Part shown: one piece after another, positions 1 to 13,400 of the stretch
Layout: each line of letters starts with the position of its first letter
How positions within the stretch are numbered: position 1 is the first letter of the stretch
Made by a program: the position numbers and the translations under genes
NCBI RefSeq assembly: GCF_016907955.1
Contig: NZ_JAFBCX010000001.1
Location: forward strand, 248,001 to 312,000
DNA from: Lentzea nigeriaca
Lineage (GTDB): Bacteria; Actinomycetota; Actinomycetes; Mycobacteriales; Pseudonocardiaceae
Direction: 5' to 3'
Length of the DNA: 64,000 bases
Notes under the pieces: generated by a model
Told to the model about the DNA's origin: nothing
Seen by the model: only the letters and a program-made list of their open reading frames with translations
The model's database searches: none

Positions 1-1
1 G

Positions 2-3000
2 TCGTGGGCGTTGTTCGAGGACGCCGGTATCGACCCGGCGAGTCTGGGCGGCGGGCGGACCGGTGTGTTCGTCGGCGCGTCCTCGTCGGGGTACGCGACC
101 GGTTTCCCGGTTGCCCCGGAAGGACTCGAAGGCCACCTGCTGACCGGTAACGCGGGCAGCGTGATCTCCGGGCGGCTCGCGTACCAGTTCGGGCTGGAGG
201 GGCCGGCCGTCACGGTCGACACGGCGTGTTCGTCGTCGCTGGTGGCGTTGCACCTGGCCGCGCAGGCGCTGCGGGCGGGGGAGTGCTCGCTCGCGCTCGC
301 CGGCGGCGTGATGGTGCTCGCGTCGCCGACGTCGTTCGTCGAGTTCAGCCGGCAGCGCGGGCTCGCGGCGGACGGGCGCTGCAAGTCGTTCGCGGCGGCC
401 GCGGACGGCACCGGCTGGGCGGAGGGCGTCGGGCTGGTCCTGCTGGAGAAGCTGTCCGACGCGCAGCGCAACGGCCACGAGATCCTCGCGGTCGTCCGCG
501 GTTCCGCGGTCAACCAGGACGGCGCGAGCAGCGGGCTGACCGCGCCCAACGGCCCTTCGCAGCAACGGGTGATCCGCGACGCGCTCGCCGGTGCCCGCCT
601 CGCACCGTCCGATGTGGACGCCGTCGAGGCGCACGGCACGGGAACCCGGCTCGGTGACCCGATCGAGGCGCAGGCCGTGCTCGCCACGTACGGCGGCGAG
701 CGGCGGGAACCGCTGTGGCTCGGTTCGCTGAAGTCGAACATCGGGCACGCGCAGTCCGCCGCCGGTGTCGGTGGCGTGATCAAGATGATCCAGGCTCTGC
801 GGCACGGCGTGCTGCCGAAGACGCTGCACGTCGACGAGCCGACGCCGCACGTCGACTGGGCGGCCGGCAACGTCCGGCTGCTCACCGAAGCGATGCCGTG
901 GCCGGAGACCGGCCGGCCGCGCCGTGCCGGTGTGTCGTCGTTCGGGATGAGCGGCACGAACGCGCACGTGATCCTGGAGCAGGCTCCGGCCGCCGAACCC
1001 TCCGCGGCACCCGTTCTGCCCGTCGTGCCGGTGCTTCTCTCCGCCCGCACGGCATCCGCACTGCGCGAGCAGGCGGAGCGGCTGTCCACAGTGGAGCACG
1101 AGCTCCCGGAGCTGGCGGCCGCGATGGCCACGCGCGGCGGGTTGGAGCATCGCGCCGCCGTCGTCGCCGCGGATCGCGACGCGCTGCTGGCCGCGCTGCG
1201 CGAGTTCGACGTCATTCAGGGGCAGCCTGGTGGGAAGACCGCTTTCCTGTTCTCCGGTCAGGGTTCGCAGCGGGCCGGCATGGGCCGCGAGCTGTCCGAG
1301 GCGTTCCCGGCCTATACGAAGGCGTTCGACGAGGTCTGCGCACACCTGGACCCGCGGCTGAAGGATGTGCTGGATTCACCGGAGCTGGACCGCACGGAGT
1401 TCGCGCAGCAGGCGATCTTCGCGCTCGAAGTGGCCTTGTTCCGGTTGCTGGAGTCGTGGGGTGTCCGCCCCGACTTCGTCCTGGGCCACTCGGTGGGCGA
1501 GATCGCGGCGGCTCACGTCGCCGGAATCCTGACCCTCCAGGACGCGGCCGCGTTGGTGACCGCGCGCGGGCGGCTCATGGAGGCGTTGCCCGAGGGCGGC
1601 GCCATGATCGCGGTGCAGGCCGGTGAGTCCGAGGTTTTGCCGTTGCCGGACGGGGTTTCGCTGGCCGCGGTGAACGGGCCGTCGTCGGTGGTGCTGTCCG
1701 GTGAGGCGGACGCCGTCGCCGCGGTGGCGGCGAAGTTCGTGAAGACCAAGCGGCTGAACACGAGCCACGCGTTCCACTCGGCGCTGATGGAACCGATGCT
1801 CGCCGAGTTCGCGGCGGCGATCAGCGGGCTGACCTTCGCCGCACCCGTGCTGCCGATCGTGTCCACCGTGGAGGAAGCGGCGGAGTGGAACGCGGACTAC
1901 TGGGTCCGCCAGGTGCGGCAGCCGGTCCGGTTCCACGACGGCGTCGAACGGCTGCGCGCCCAGGGTGTCACGGTCTTCGCCGAACTCGGCCCCGCCGCGG
2001 TGCTCACCCCGCTCGCCGACGGCGCCGTTGCGTTGCTGCGGGCCGACAAGCCCGAACCCGAGACGCTGATCCGCGGCTTGAGCACGTTGCACGTCCGCGG
2101 CACCTCCGTCGACTGGCCGGCGTTCTTCGGCGGCACCCGGCGGCTTTCCCTGCCGCACTACCCGTTCGAGCACGAGCGGTTCTGGCTCGCCGCGCCCGCC
2201 GCGACCGGTGACGTCGGCGCCGCCGGACTCACCCACCTCGACCACTCGCTGCTGGGCGCCGCGCTGGCTCTCGCCGACGGGGACGGGTTCCTCTGCACCG
2301 GCGTCCTCTCGCCGCGCTCGCACCCGTGGCTCGCTGATCACGTCGTGCTCGGCTCGACGCTGGTCCCCGGCACGGCCTTCGTCGAACTGGCCCTGCGCGC
2401 GGCGGAACAGGCCGGGTGCGACCGGATCGACGAGCTCACCCTCGAAGCACCGCTGACCCTGCCCGACGGCGGCGCCGAGATCCAGATCGCCGTCGGCGCC
2501 CCCGGCTGGGACGGCGCCCGCAGCCTGCGCATCCACGCACGCCCAGCGGGTTCGGCGTTCGACGAGCCGTGGACCAGGCACGCCACCGGCACGGTGTCCG
2601 CGGGCAGCCGGTCCGCCGCGGGATCGGCCGAATGGCCGCCCGCGGGAGCCGAAGTCCTGGACGTCGACGACCTCTACGCGCGGTTCGGCGACCGCGGGTT
2701 CGACTACGGCCCGGCGTTCCAGGGCCTGCGCGCCGCCTGGCGACGCGGTGCCGAGGTCTTCGCCGAGGTCGAGCTCCCGGACTCCGCCGAACGGTTCGCG
2801 CTGCACCCCGCGCTGCTCGACAGCGCGTTGCACGTGATGGCGCTCGGCGTGCTGCCCGACACCGGTGCGGGCCGGGTTCCGTTCAGCTGGACCGGCATCA
2901 CGGTGCCCGTGCGCGGCCGGTCGGCTCTGCGCGTCCGGATGTCGGCCACCGGACCGGACACCGTCACGCTCACGGCCACCGACCTGACCGGGCAGCAGGT

Positions 3001-4450
3001 CGTCTCCGTCGAGGGACTGACCGTGCGCCCGGTGGCGGTGCCCCGGCAGTCGCTGTTCGCCGTGGACTGGCCGCAGTCGCCCCCTGGCGGCACGGCCGAG
3101 AACATCCGGCCGACGATCCTCGCGGTCGACGGCGGCACCGAACCCGAGGCCACGCACGCCGCGACCGCGCGGGTGCTGGTCGCTCTGCAGGAGTGGCTCG
3201 ATTCCGAGCCGGCGCCCGACGAACGGCTCGTGGTCGTCACGAGCGGTGCGGTCGCGGTCGAGGACGAGGTCGTCACCGATCTTGCCGGTGCGGCCGTGTG
3301 CGGGCTGGTGCGGGCCGCGCAGGCCGAGCACCCCGACCGGTTCCTGTTGGTGGACACCGACGACGTGGCCGGCCTGACGCGGTTCCCGGCGGGGGAGCCG
3401 CAGTTCGCGGTTCGCGACGGCCGCACGTTCGTGCCCAGGCTGACCAGGGCCGCCGCGCCCGCCGGTGGTCCGCTGGACTGGGACACGGTGCTGATCACCG
3501 GTGGCACCGGCGCGCTCGGGTCGGCCCTCGCCCGGCACCTGCTGAACCGAGGCACCCGGCGGGTCGTCGTCGCCGGCCGCCGGGGCGGGCCTGCCGAACC
3601 CGGCGTCGAGGTCGTGGCCTGCGACGTCACCGACCGGGACGCGGTCTCGGCGTTGCTCGGCTCGTTGCCCGGCCTCAGCGCCGTGGTGCACCTGGCCGGC
3701 GTGCTCGACGACGGCGTGCTCGGCTCGCTGACGCCGGAGCGGCTCGCCACCGTGTTGCGCCCCAAGGTGGACGCGGTTTGGCTGCTGCACGAGCTGACCC
3801 ACGACGCCGGTCTGTCGGACTTCGTCGTGTTCTCCTCGGTGGCGGGTGTCTTCGGTGCCGCGGGGCAGGCGAACTACGCCGCCGCCAACGCCTACCTGGA
3901 CGCGCTGATGGCGCATCGCCGGGCCGGCGGACTGCCCGGCACGGCGATGGCCTGGGGCGCCTGGGAGACCGGCATGGCCGCGAACACGCCACGCGGCGGA
4001 GTGACGGCACTGTCCATTGAGGACGGACTCGCGCTGTTCGACGCCGCCCTGGCCGTGGACCGCGCTGTCACCCTGCCGGTCACGCTGGACCTCGCCGCTT
4101 TCCGCGCGGGTCCGGTACCGGCGCTGCTGCGCGGCCTCGTGCGACAGACGGCTCGACGTGCGCAGACGGGGTCGGTGTTCGGTGCACGGCTGGCCTCCGT
4201 GACCGCGGCCGACCGTGAGGCGCTGTTGCTGGAGCTGGTCCGGACCGAGGCCGCGGCCGTGCTGGGCCACGAGACCGGCGCCCGGATCGACGTGGGCAAG
4301 GCGTTCAGCGACATCGGGTTCGACTCGTTGACCGCGGTCGAGCTGCGCAACCGGCTCGCCGAGGCGACCGGGCTCCGGTTGTCGTCGACGCTGGTGTTCG
4401 ACCACCCCGGCGCGGCGGCGTTGGCCGCACACCTCGGGGCCGAGCTGCTG
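2..4450 (+). other. Window module 1: KS(partial)-AT(malonyl)-DH-KR-ACP
   Basis: The KS lacks its N-terminal part because of the window edge, but it shows the active Cys (DTACSSS, Cys codon at 227), EAHGTGT and KSNIGH. The AT (about 1237-2040) has GHSVGE and HAFH (1766-1777), so malonyl-CoA is expected. The DH (about 2240-3050) keeps HxxxGxxxxP as [10 protein letters not shown], plus YGPAF and LLDSALH. The KR (about 3070-4150) has GGTGALG, the B-type LDD (GVLDDG) and the S-Y-N catalytic residues (NYAAAN). The ACP (about 4205-4440) has [11 protein letters not shown] trans double bond is expected from a B-type KR plus an active DH. Confidence 0.95.
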
Positions 4451-7400
4451 GGCACCTCGGTCTCCGTCGCTCCGACGACCGTCGTGGCGGCCGACGAGCC
4501 CATCGCCATCGTGGGCATGAGCTGCCGGTACCCCGGTGGCGTCACGTCGCCGGACGACCTGTGGCGGCTGGTGGAGGAAGGTCGCGACGGCGTCGGGGAG
4601 TTCCCGTCCGATCGCGGCTGGGACGTCGAGTACGACCCGGACCCTGGGCGGTCAGGCACGACCTGCACGCGGGAAGGCGGGTTCCTGTATGACGCGGCGG
4701 AGTTCGACGCGGCGTTCTTCGGGATCAGCCCGCGTGAGGCGCTGGCGATGGATCCGCAGCAGCGGTTGTTGCTGGAGTCGTCCTGGGAAGCCTTCGAGAA
4801 CGCCGGTATCGCTCCCGACTCCCTGCGAGGCAGCCGCACTGGTGTCTTCGCGGGCTTGATGTACCACGACTACGGCGCCCGGCTCACGAGCGCGCCCGCC
4901 GACGTGGAGGGGTTCCTGGGGATCGGCAACTCCGGCAGTGTCCTTTCCGGACGGATCGCCTACTCGTTCGGGCTGGAAGGCCCTGCGGTCACTGTTGACA
5001 CGGCGTGTTCGTCGTCGTTGGTGGCGTTGCACCTGGCGGCGCAGGCGTTGCGTGCCGGGGAGTGCACGTTGGCGCTCGCCGGTGGTGTGACGGTGATGGC
5101 GACCCCGGCGACGTTCGTCGAGTTCTCCCGTCAGCGCGGGCTGGCGCCGGACGGGCGGTGCAAGTCGTTCGCCGCTGCCGCCGACGGCACCGGGTGGGGC
5201 GAGGGTGTCGGTGTCCTGGTGCTGGAGCGGCTGTCCGACGCCCGGCGCAACGGGCATCGCGTGCTCGCCGTGGTGCGTGGATCCGCGGTGAACTCGGACG
5301 GCGCGTCGAACGGCCTGACTGCGCCGAACGGACCTTCGCAGCAGCGGGTCATCCGGGCGGCGTTGGCCACCGCGGGATTGGCGGCGTCCGATGTGGACGT
5401 TGTTGAGGCGCACGGTACGGGTACGCGGCTCGGTGACCCGATCGAGGCGCAGGCGGTGCTCGCCACCTACGGCCAGGACCGCGAGACACCGCTGTGGCTC
5501 GGTTCGGTGAAGTCGAACCTCGGGCACACCCAGGCCGCGGCCGGTGTCGCGGGTGTGATCAAGATGGTGCAGGCGCTGCGGCACGGTGTGCTGCCCAGGA
5601 CGTTGCACGTCGACGAGCCGACCCCGCACGTCGACTGGACCGCCGGCGAGGTCCGGCTGCTGACGGAACCCGTCCCGTGGCCAGGCGGTGACCGGGTCCG
5701 CCGTGCCGCGGTGTCGTCGTTCGGGATCAGCGGCACCAACGCTCACGTGCTGCTGGAGGAAGCGCCGGACGCGCCCGTTGTGGCGGCCGAACGCACGTTG
5801 CCCGCGGTGCCGTGGGTGTTGTCGGCCAAATCGCCGGATGCTTTGCGTGAGCAGGCACGGCGCCTGCTGGCTGCTGCGCCGGACCTGCCGGTGGCTGTGG
5901 TGGGGCGGGCGCTGGCCGGGCGTGCGGCGCTGGATCACCGCGCGGCCGTCGTCGGCGCTGACCGTGCAGAACTGCTGGACGGGCTTTCCGCGCTGGCCTT
6001 CGGGACCGCCGGTGCCGGTGTCCACACCGGACGCGTTGGTGCCGGCAAGGTCGCGTTCCTGTTCACCGGTCAGGGTTCGCAGCGCGCCGGAATGGGCCGC
6101 GAGCTGTACGAGGCGTTCCCGGCTTATGCGTCGGCGTTCGACGCGGTGTGTGCGCGGCTGGATCCGCGGGTGCGCGAGGTCGTGTTCGAGGGGCTTCCCG
6201 AACTGGACGGGACGGAGTTCGCGCAGCAGGGGATCTTCGCGGTCGAGGTGGCGCTGGTCCGGTTGCTGGAGTCGTGGGGTGTCCGGCCCGGGCTCGTGGC
6301 CGGGCACTCGGTGGGCGAGATCGCCGCGGCGCACGTTGCCGGGATCCTGTCACTCGAGGACGCCGCTTCGCTGGTCAGTGCTCGCGGGCGGTTGATGCAG
6401 GCGTTGCCCGGCGGCGGCGTGATGATCGCCGTGCAGGCCGGCGAGTCCGAGGTTTTGCCGTTGCCGGACGGGGTTTCGCTCGCTGCGGTGAACGGGCCGT
6501 CGTCGGTGGTGCTGTCCGGTGAGGCGGACGCCGTCGCCGCGGTGGCGGCGAAGTTCGTGAAGACCAAGCGGCTGAACACGAGCCACGCGTTCCACTCGGC
6601 GCTGATGGAACCGATGCTGGCCGGGTTCGCGGCGGCGATCGACGGGCTCACGTTCGCGGAGTCCTCGGTGCCGTTCGTGTCCAGTGTGGACGAATCGATC
6701 CCGGTTTCGCCGGAGTACTGGGTGCGGCAGGTTCGTGAGCCCGTGCGGTTCGCCGACGCCGTCGCGCGGTTGCGTGCTCTTGGTGTCACCGAGTTCGTCG
6801 AGATCGGGCCCGACGCCGTCCTCGCCGCGATGGTCGAGGGCGCCGTTCCGCTGCTGCGGGCAGGGCGTGCGGAGGTGCCCGCGGTGATCGCCGCGCTGGC
6901 CAGTCTGCACGTGCGCGGTGCCGAGCCGGACTGGGCCGAGGTGTTCGCGGGTACCGGAGCGGCGCCGGTCGACTTGCCGTCCTACGCCTTCGAGCGCAGC
7001 CGGTACTGGCTCGACGCCGTTCCGGCCGCGGACGTGACCTCGCTCGGGCAGTCCGCGCCAGGCCACCCGCTGCTGGGTGCCGCTGTCGAACTGCCGGACG
7101 GCGGGGCGGTGTTCACCGGCACGTTGTCGGCCACGTCCTGGCTCGCCGAGCACGAGGTGCTGGGTGAGGTGTTGCTGCCCGGCGCCGCGTTCGCGGAGCT
7201 CGCGTTGTGCGCGGGGGCCGAGCTCGGGTGCCCGGTCGTCGAGGAGCTCACCCTTGCTGCGCCGCTGGTGCTGCGAGGTCAGGTTGCGCTGCGGGTGACC
7301 GTCGGGCCGCCGGCCGAGGGTCGGCCGGTGGCCGTTCACTCGCGGTTGTCCGATGACTCCTGGGTTCTGCACGCCACCGGTGTGGTGAGTGCTTCCGACG

Positions 7401-10400
7401 TTTCTGTCGACGACCTGACGGAGTGGCCGCCCGCTGGGGCGGTGGCGGTGCCGGTCGAGGATCTTTACGACCGGGCTGCGGAACAGGGATTTGGTTACGG
7501 GCCGGCGTTCCAGGGCGTGCGGGCGGCCTGGCGGGACGGCGAGGCGGTGTTCACCGAGGTCGAGCTGCCCGGGGAACGGGTGGCGGAGGCTGAGGGCTAC
7601 GGGCTTCATCCGGCGTTGCTCGATGCGGCCTTGCACGGTGTCGGGCTGGGTTCGTTCGTTCCCGCTGGTGCGTTTGTGCCGTTCTCCTGGGCGGGCTTGT
7701 CCTTGGCCGCTGCGGGCGCGGCGTCATTGCGGGTTCGGATTCGGCCCGCAGGGCAGGGCTCGGTCGGCTTGACGCTGGCTGATGCGACCGGCCGGGGTGT
7801 CGCGAGCGTGCGAACGCTTGCGTTGCGGCCGGTGGCGGTGGATCGGGTGGCGGCGCGGCTGGATGCGTTGCACCGGTTGGAGTGGGTGCCGACGGGGGAG
7901 ACCGGTGTGCAGCCGCTGGCGGTGGCCGGGCTTGCTGATCTCACCGTCCCGGTGCCCGCTGTCGTGGCGGTCGAGTGGGCTCAGGGCGAGCTGGGTGATG
8001 CCGTCACCCGTGCCCTCGATCTGGTCCAGAGCTGGGTCGCCGACGAGCGGTTCGCTCATTCCCGCCTGGTTCTCGTCACCCGCGGCGCCGTCGCCACGCG
8101 CCCCGGTGAGGACGTCACCGACCTCCCCGCCGCGGCGGCCCGAGGCCTGCTGCGGACCGCTGCCCAGGAGTACCCGGGCCGGTTCGGCCTGGCGGACCTC
8201 GGCCCGGACGACGAGCTCCGCACCCTGCCCGACGAGCCGGAAGCCGCAGTCCGCAACGGAACTGTCCTCGTGCCGAGGCTGGTCCGAGCCGCCGGCGGTG
8301 AGCCCACGAGCATCGCCGATCCCGATGGCACCGTCCTGATCACCGGCGGCACGGGTGCGCTCGGCGCCGCCGTCGCACGGCATCTGGCCGAGCAGGGAGC
8401 CGGGCACCTGCTGCTCACCTCACGCCGAGGCCTGGAGGCCGAGGGCGCGAAGGCTCTCGTCACCGAACTGGAAGCCGCGGGAACCCAGGTCACCGTGGCG
8501 GCCTGCGACGTCGCCGATCGCGGCGAACTCGCCGCATTGCTCGAGAAGGTCCCGGTCACCGCGGTCGTCCACGCGGCCGGTGTGCTCGACGACGGGTTGA
8601 TCACTGCTCAGGACCCGGCGCGGCTCGCTGCCGTGCTCGGCCCGAAGGCAGACGCGGCAAGGCATCTGCACGAGCTGACGCGCGACGCCGGGTTGACGGC
8701 GTTCGTGCTGTTCTCGTCGGTGGCCGGGGCTTTCGGCAGCGCGGGGCAGGCCGGGTACGCGGCCGCGAACGCCTACCTCGACGCCCTGGCCGCTCACCGG
8801 GTCGCGAACGGGCTGCCCGCGCGCTCGCTCGCCTGGGGGCCGTGGCTGGAGGGCGGCATGGCGGCCGGGCTCGGAGACGCCGAGCGGCGCGCGATCGAGC
8901 GCACCGGGCTGCGGCCGATCGACAGCGAGACCGGCCTGGCCCTGTTCGATGCCGCGCTGGCACACGACGAGCCGGTGCTGTGGCCCGTGCGGCTCGACCA
9001 CGCGGTGCTGCGCGCTCAGGGGGAGCACCTGCCGGCGATCCTGCGCGGGCTCGTCCGGGTTCCCGTGCGGCGGGCGGCCAAGCGGGTCGCCGACGACCGC
9101 AAGGCGTTGCTCGACCTCGTGCGCGCGGAGTCCGCGGCCGTGCTGGGGCACGCGTCGGCCGCCGCGGTCGAGCCGGACCAGGCTTTCAGCGAGATCGGGT
9201 TCGACTCGCTGACCGCCGTGGAGCTGCGCAACCGGCTCGACGCGGCCACCGGGCTCCGGCTCGCGGTGACCGTCGTGTTCGACTACGCGACGCCCGCCGC
9301 GTTGGCGGAGCACCTCGAAGCCGAGCTGACCGGCGAACGGGCCGACCAGGCGGTGGCGACGACGCGGGCCGTGGACGAGCCCGTCGCGATCGTCGGCATG
9401 AGCTGCCGGTACCCCGGTGGCGTCACGTCGCCGGACGACCTCTGGCAGCTCGTTCTCGACGGGCGCGACGCCATCGGGGAGTTCCCCGCCGACCGCGGCT
9501 GGGACGTCGAGTACGACCCGGACCCCGAGCGTTCCGGCACTACTTGTGCACGTGAGGGTGGCTTCCTCTACGACGCGGCGGAGTTCGACGCGGCGTTCTT
9601 CGGGATCTCGCCGCGTGAGGCACTTGCGATGGATCCGCAGCAGCGACTGCTGCTGGAAGCGTCGTGGGAGGCGTTTGAAAGTGCGGGAATCGACCCTGGT
9701 TCCATGCGCGGAAGCCGCACCGGTGTGTTCGCCGGCCAGATGTACCACGACTACGGTGCCCGGCTGACCGACGTGCCGGAAGGGGTCGAGGGGTTCGTCG
9801 GCATCGGCAACTCGGGAAGTGTCCTCTCCGGACGCGTGGCCTACTCGTTCGGCCTGGAGGGGCCCGCGGTCACCGTCGACACGGCGTGCTCGTCGTCGCT
9901 CGTGACCCTGCACCTCGCCGCGCAGGCGCTGCGGCAGGGCGAGTGCTCGCTGGCTCTGGCCGGTGGTGTGACGGTGATGGCCACGCCGGCGACGTTCGTC
10001 GAGTTCTCCCGTCAGCGCGGGCTGGCGCCGGACGGGCGGTGCAAGCCGTTCGCGGCGGCCGCCGACGGCACCGGGTGGTCGGAGGGCGTCGGTGTCCTGG
10101 TCCTGGAGCGGTTGTCCGACGCCCTGCGCAACGGGCACCGCGTGTTCGCCGTGGTCAAGGGCTCCGCGATCAACTCCGACGGCGCGTCGAACGGCCTGAC
10201 CGCGCCGAACGGGCCGTCCCAGCAGCGCGTCATCCGCGCCGCCCTGGCGAACGCCGGGCTCGAACCGTCCGATGTGGACGCTGTCGAGGCGCACGGCACC
10301 GGCACCCGGCTCGGTGACCCGATCGAGGCGCAGGCGGTGCTCGCCACCTACGGCCAGGACCGCGAGACACCGCTGTGGCTCGGTTCGGTGAAGTCGAACC

Positions 10401-13400
10401 TCGGGCACACCCAGGCCGCGGCCGGTGTCGCGGGCGTGATCAAGATGGTGCAGGCGCTGCGGCACGGTGTGCTGCCCAGGACGTTGCACGTCGACGAGCC
10501 GACCCCGCACGTCGACTGGACCTCGGGGGACGTCCGGCTCCTCACCGAACCGGTCGAATGGCGCGCAGGGGTCCGGCGGGCCGCCGTGTCGTCGTTCGGC
10601 ATCAGCGGTACCAACGCTCACGTCATCCTCGAAGCCGTTCCCGAGCCGGTGGACACCGTCGTGCCGACGCACCCGTGCCCGCCCGTCGTTCTCTCGGCCA
10701 GGTCACCGGCCGCTCTGCGGGCGCAGGCGACCCGGTTGCGGGAACACCTGATCAGCCGTCCTTCGCTCGAACTCGCTGCCGTCGCCAGGGCTCTGGTCAC
10801 CGAACGACCGCAGCACGCTCATCGCGCCGTTGTCGTAGGTGACGTGGAGGCGGGGCTGGCGGCGCTCGGCCGTGGTGAGCCCGGTGCCGTGACCGGAGAG
10901 GTCGTGCCGGACGGCCGGACCGCGTTCCTCTTCACCGGCCAGGGTTCGCAGCGGCCTGGGATGGGCCGCGAGCTGTACGAGACGTTCCCGGTGTACGCCG
11001 AGGCGTTCGACGCCGTCTGCGCGCACCTCGACCCGAGGCTGCGGGTGGTCGTCCTCGACGGCGAGCCGGAGCTGGACACCACCGAGTTCGCGCAACAGGC
11101 GATCTTCGCGCTGCAGGTCGCGCTGTTCCGGCTGCTGGAGTCGTGGGGCGTCGAACCGGACGTCGTGCTGGGCCACTCGGTCGGCGAGATCGCGGCCGCG
11201 CACGTCGCCGGGGTGCTGAGCCTTCCGGACGCGGCCACGCTGGTCGCCGCTCGGGGACGGCTCATGCAGGCGCTGCCCGCCGGTGGCGCGATGATCGCCG
11301 TGCAGGCGTCCGAAGAGGACGTTCTGCCGTTGCCGGACGGTGTCTCACTCGCCGCGGTCAACGGTCCGGACTCCGTCGTGCTGTCCGGTGCGGAAGAGGC
11401 GGTCACCGCCTTCGCGGCGGCCTGGGCGACGAAGAAGCGGCTCAACACCAGTCACGCGTTCCATTCCGCGTTGATGGAACCGATGCTCGACGAGTTCCGC
11501 GGCGTCGTCGAGGGTTTGACCTTCGCCGAGCCGGTGATCACCCTCCTGTCCACAGTGGAGGACGGCGACCCGGCCACTGCGACGCACTGGGTTCGCCAGG
11601 TGCGCGAACCGGTCCGCTTCCACGACGCGCTGCGCGCCGCCGAAGGCGTCACGGACTTCCTGGAGCTCGGCCCGGACGGCGTGCTGACCGCGATGGTCCA
11701 CGAAGACGTGGAAGCCGTCCCGGTGTTGCGGGCTGGCCGGCCGGAACCGGACACCCTGATCACCGCACTGGCCAGGTTGCACGTGCGGGGACGCCGGGTC
11801 GACTGGGCCGCGGGCTTCGGGCCCGGCGGTCACGTGGACCTGCCGACCTACGCGTTCCAGCGGGAGCGGTTCTGGCTCGCCGCCGCCGCGAAGGCCGGTG
11901 ACGTCACCGCCGCCGGCCTCGTCGCGACCGGTCACCCGCTGCTCGCCGCGGTCGTCCCGCTGGCAGGGGAGGACGGTGCGCTCGGCACGGCGAGGCTTTC
12001 GCCGCGGACACACCCGTGGCTCACCGAGCACACCATCGGCGGCACCACGGTGCTGCCGGGGACCGCGCTGGTGGAGCTCGTGCTGCGGACCGCGGCCGAG
12101 ACCGGCTGCGACGTGGTCAGCGAACTGACCCTGGAAGTGCCGCTCGTGGTGCCGGACCAGGGCGTTCAGCTCCAGGTCACCGTTGGTGCCGGGGAGGACG
12201 GGGAACGCCCGGTGCGCGTGCACGCTCGCCGGGACGACACCGAACCGTGGACCCGGCACGCCACGGGCACGGTCGCCGAAGGCTCCAAGCCCGCCGTGGC
12301 CCTGACCGAGTGGCCGCCCAGCGGAGCGGAACCCGTGGCAGTGGACGATGTGTACGACGGGTTCGCCTCGGCGGGGATCGCCTACGGCCCCGTGTTCCAA
12401 GGTCTGCGGGCTGCTTGGGCCCGTGGCGAGGAGCTCTTCGCGGAGGTCTCGCTGCCCGAGACCACCGCGGGGTTCCTGCTGCACCCGGCGTTGTTCGACG
12501 CGGCGCTCCACACGGCCGCGCTGAGGGGCGACCGCACGGCGCAGCTGCCGTTCTCCTGGTCCGGTGTGCACCTCTCGGCACCGGGTGCGACCAGCCTGCG
12601 GGTCCGGCTCACCCCGGCGCCGGAGGGCTTCGCGCTGGCTCTGGCCGACGGGACGGGCGCACCGGTCGGAATCGTGGACTCGTTGACCCTGCGGCCTTTC
12701 TCGGCCGAGGCGCTCGGGGTGCGGGACGCGCTGTTCCGCGTGGACTGGGTGCCGGTCTCGGTATCCGAGCACACTCAGGACGTCACCTTCCTGCCCGTGC
12801 CAGAGGCTGGGGTGCACGAGACCGTCACATCAGTGCTCGAAGCCGTCCGGGAGTGGTTGGCGGGCAACGGGGAACGGCTGATCGTGGTGACTCGCGGCGC
12901 GGTCTCGACCCGTCCCGGTGAGGACGTGCCGGACCTGGCCGCCGCGGCGGTGTGGGGCCTGCTGCGCTCCGCCCAGGCCGAGCACCCCGGCCGGCTCGCG
13001 TTGCTCGATCTCGACGACCCCGCCGCGGTTCCCGTCGCTGTCGACGAACCGCAGGCGGCGATCCGCTCGGGCAAGGTGCTGACTCCCCGGCTGACTCGTG
13101 TCCGGGTCGGGGAGGACACGGTTCCGGCGATCTCGGGAACCGTGCTCGTCACCGGCGGAACCGGAGCGTTGGGTGCCGCTGTCGCCCGGCACTTGGCGGC
13201 GAACGGCGCGCAGCACCTGGTGCTCGCCAGCCGCCGGGGTGACGCGGCGCCCGGTGCCGCCGAACTGGCCGAGGAGCTGCGTTCGTGCGGCGCGGAGGTC
13301 ACGCTCGCCGCGTGCGACCTCGCCGATCGGGACGCGGTGGCCGCGCTGCTGGCCGCGCATCCCGTGACCTCGGTCGTGCACACCGCCGGTGTGCTCGCTG

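Larger units (their letters stand above)
4495..9330 (+). other. Window module 2: KS-AT(malonyl)-DH-KR-ACP
   Basis: The KS (about 4495-5760) carries DTACSSS, EAHGTGT and KSNLGH. The AT (about 6050-6870) has GHSVGE and HAFH, so malonyl-CoA is expected. The DH (about 7040-7850) has [10 protein letters not shown] and LLDAALH and looks intact. The KR (about 7900-9060) has GGTGALG, LDD and GYAAAN, so it is a B-type active reductase. The ACP is at about 9110-9320 ([10 protein letters not shown]). Parts of its AT and KS are nearly identical in DNA to modules 1 and 3 (see the repeat entries). Confidence 0.95.
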
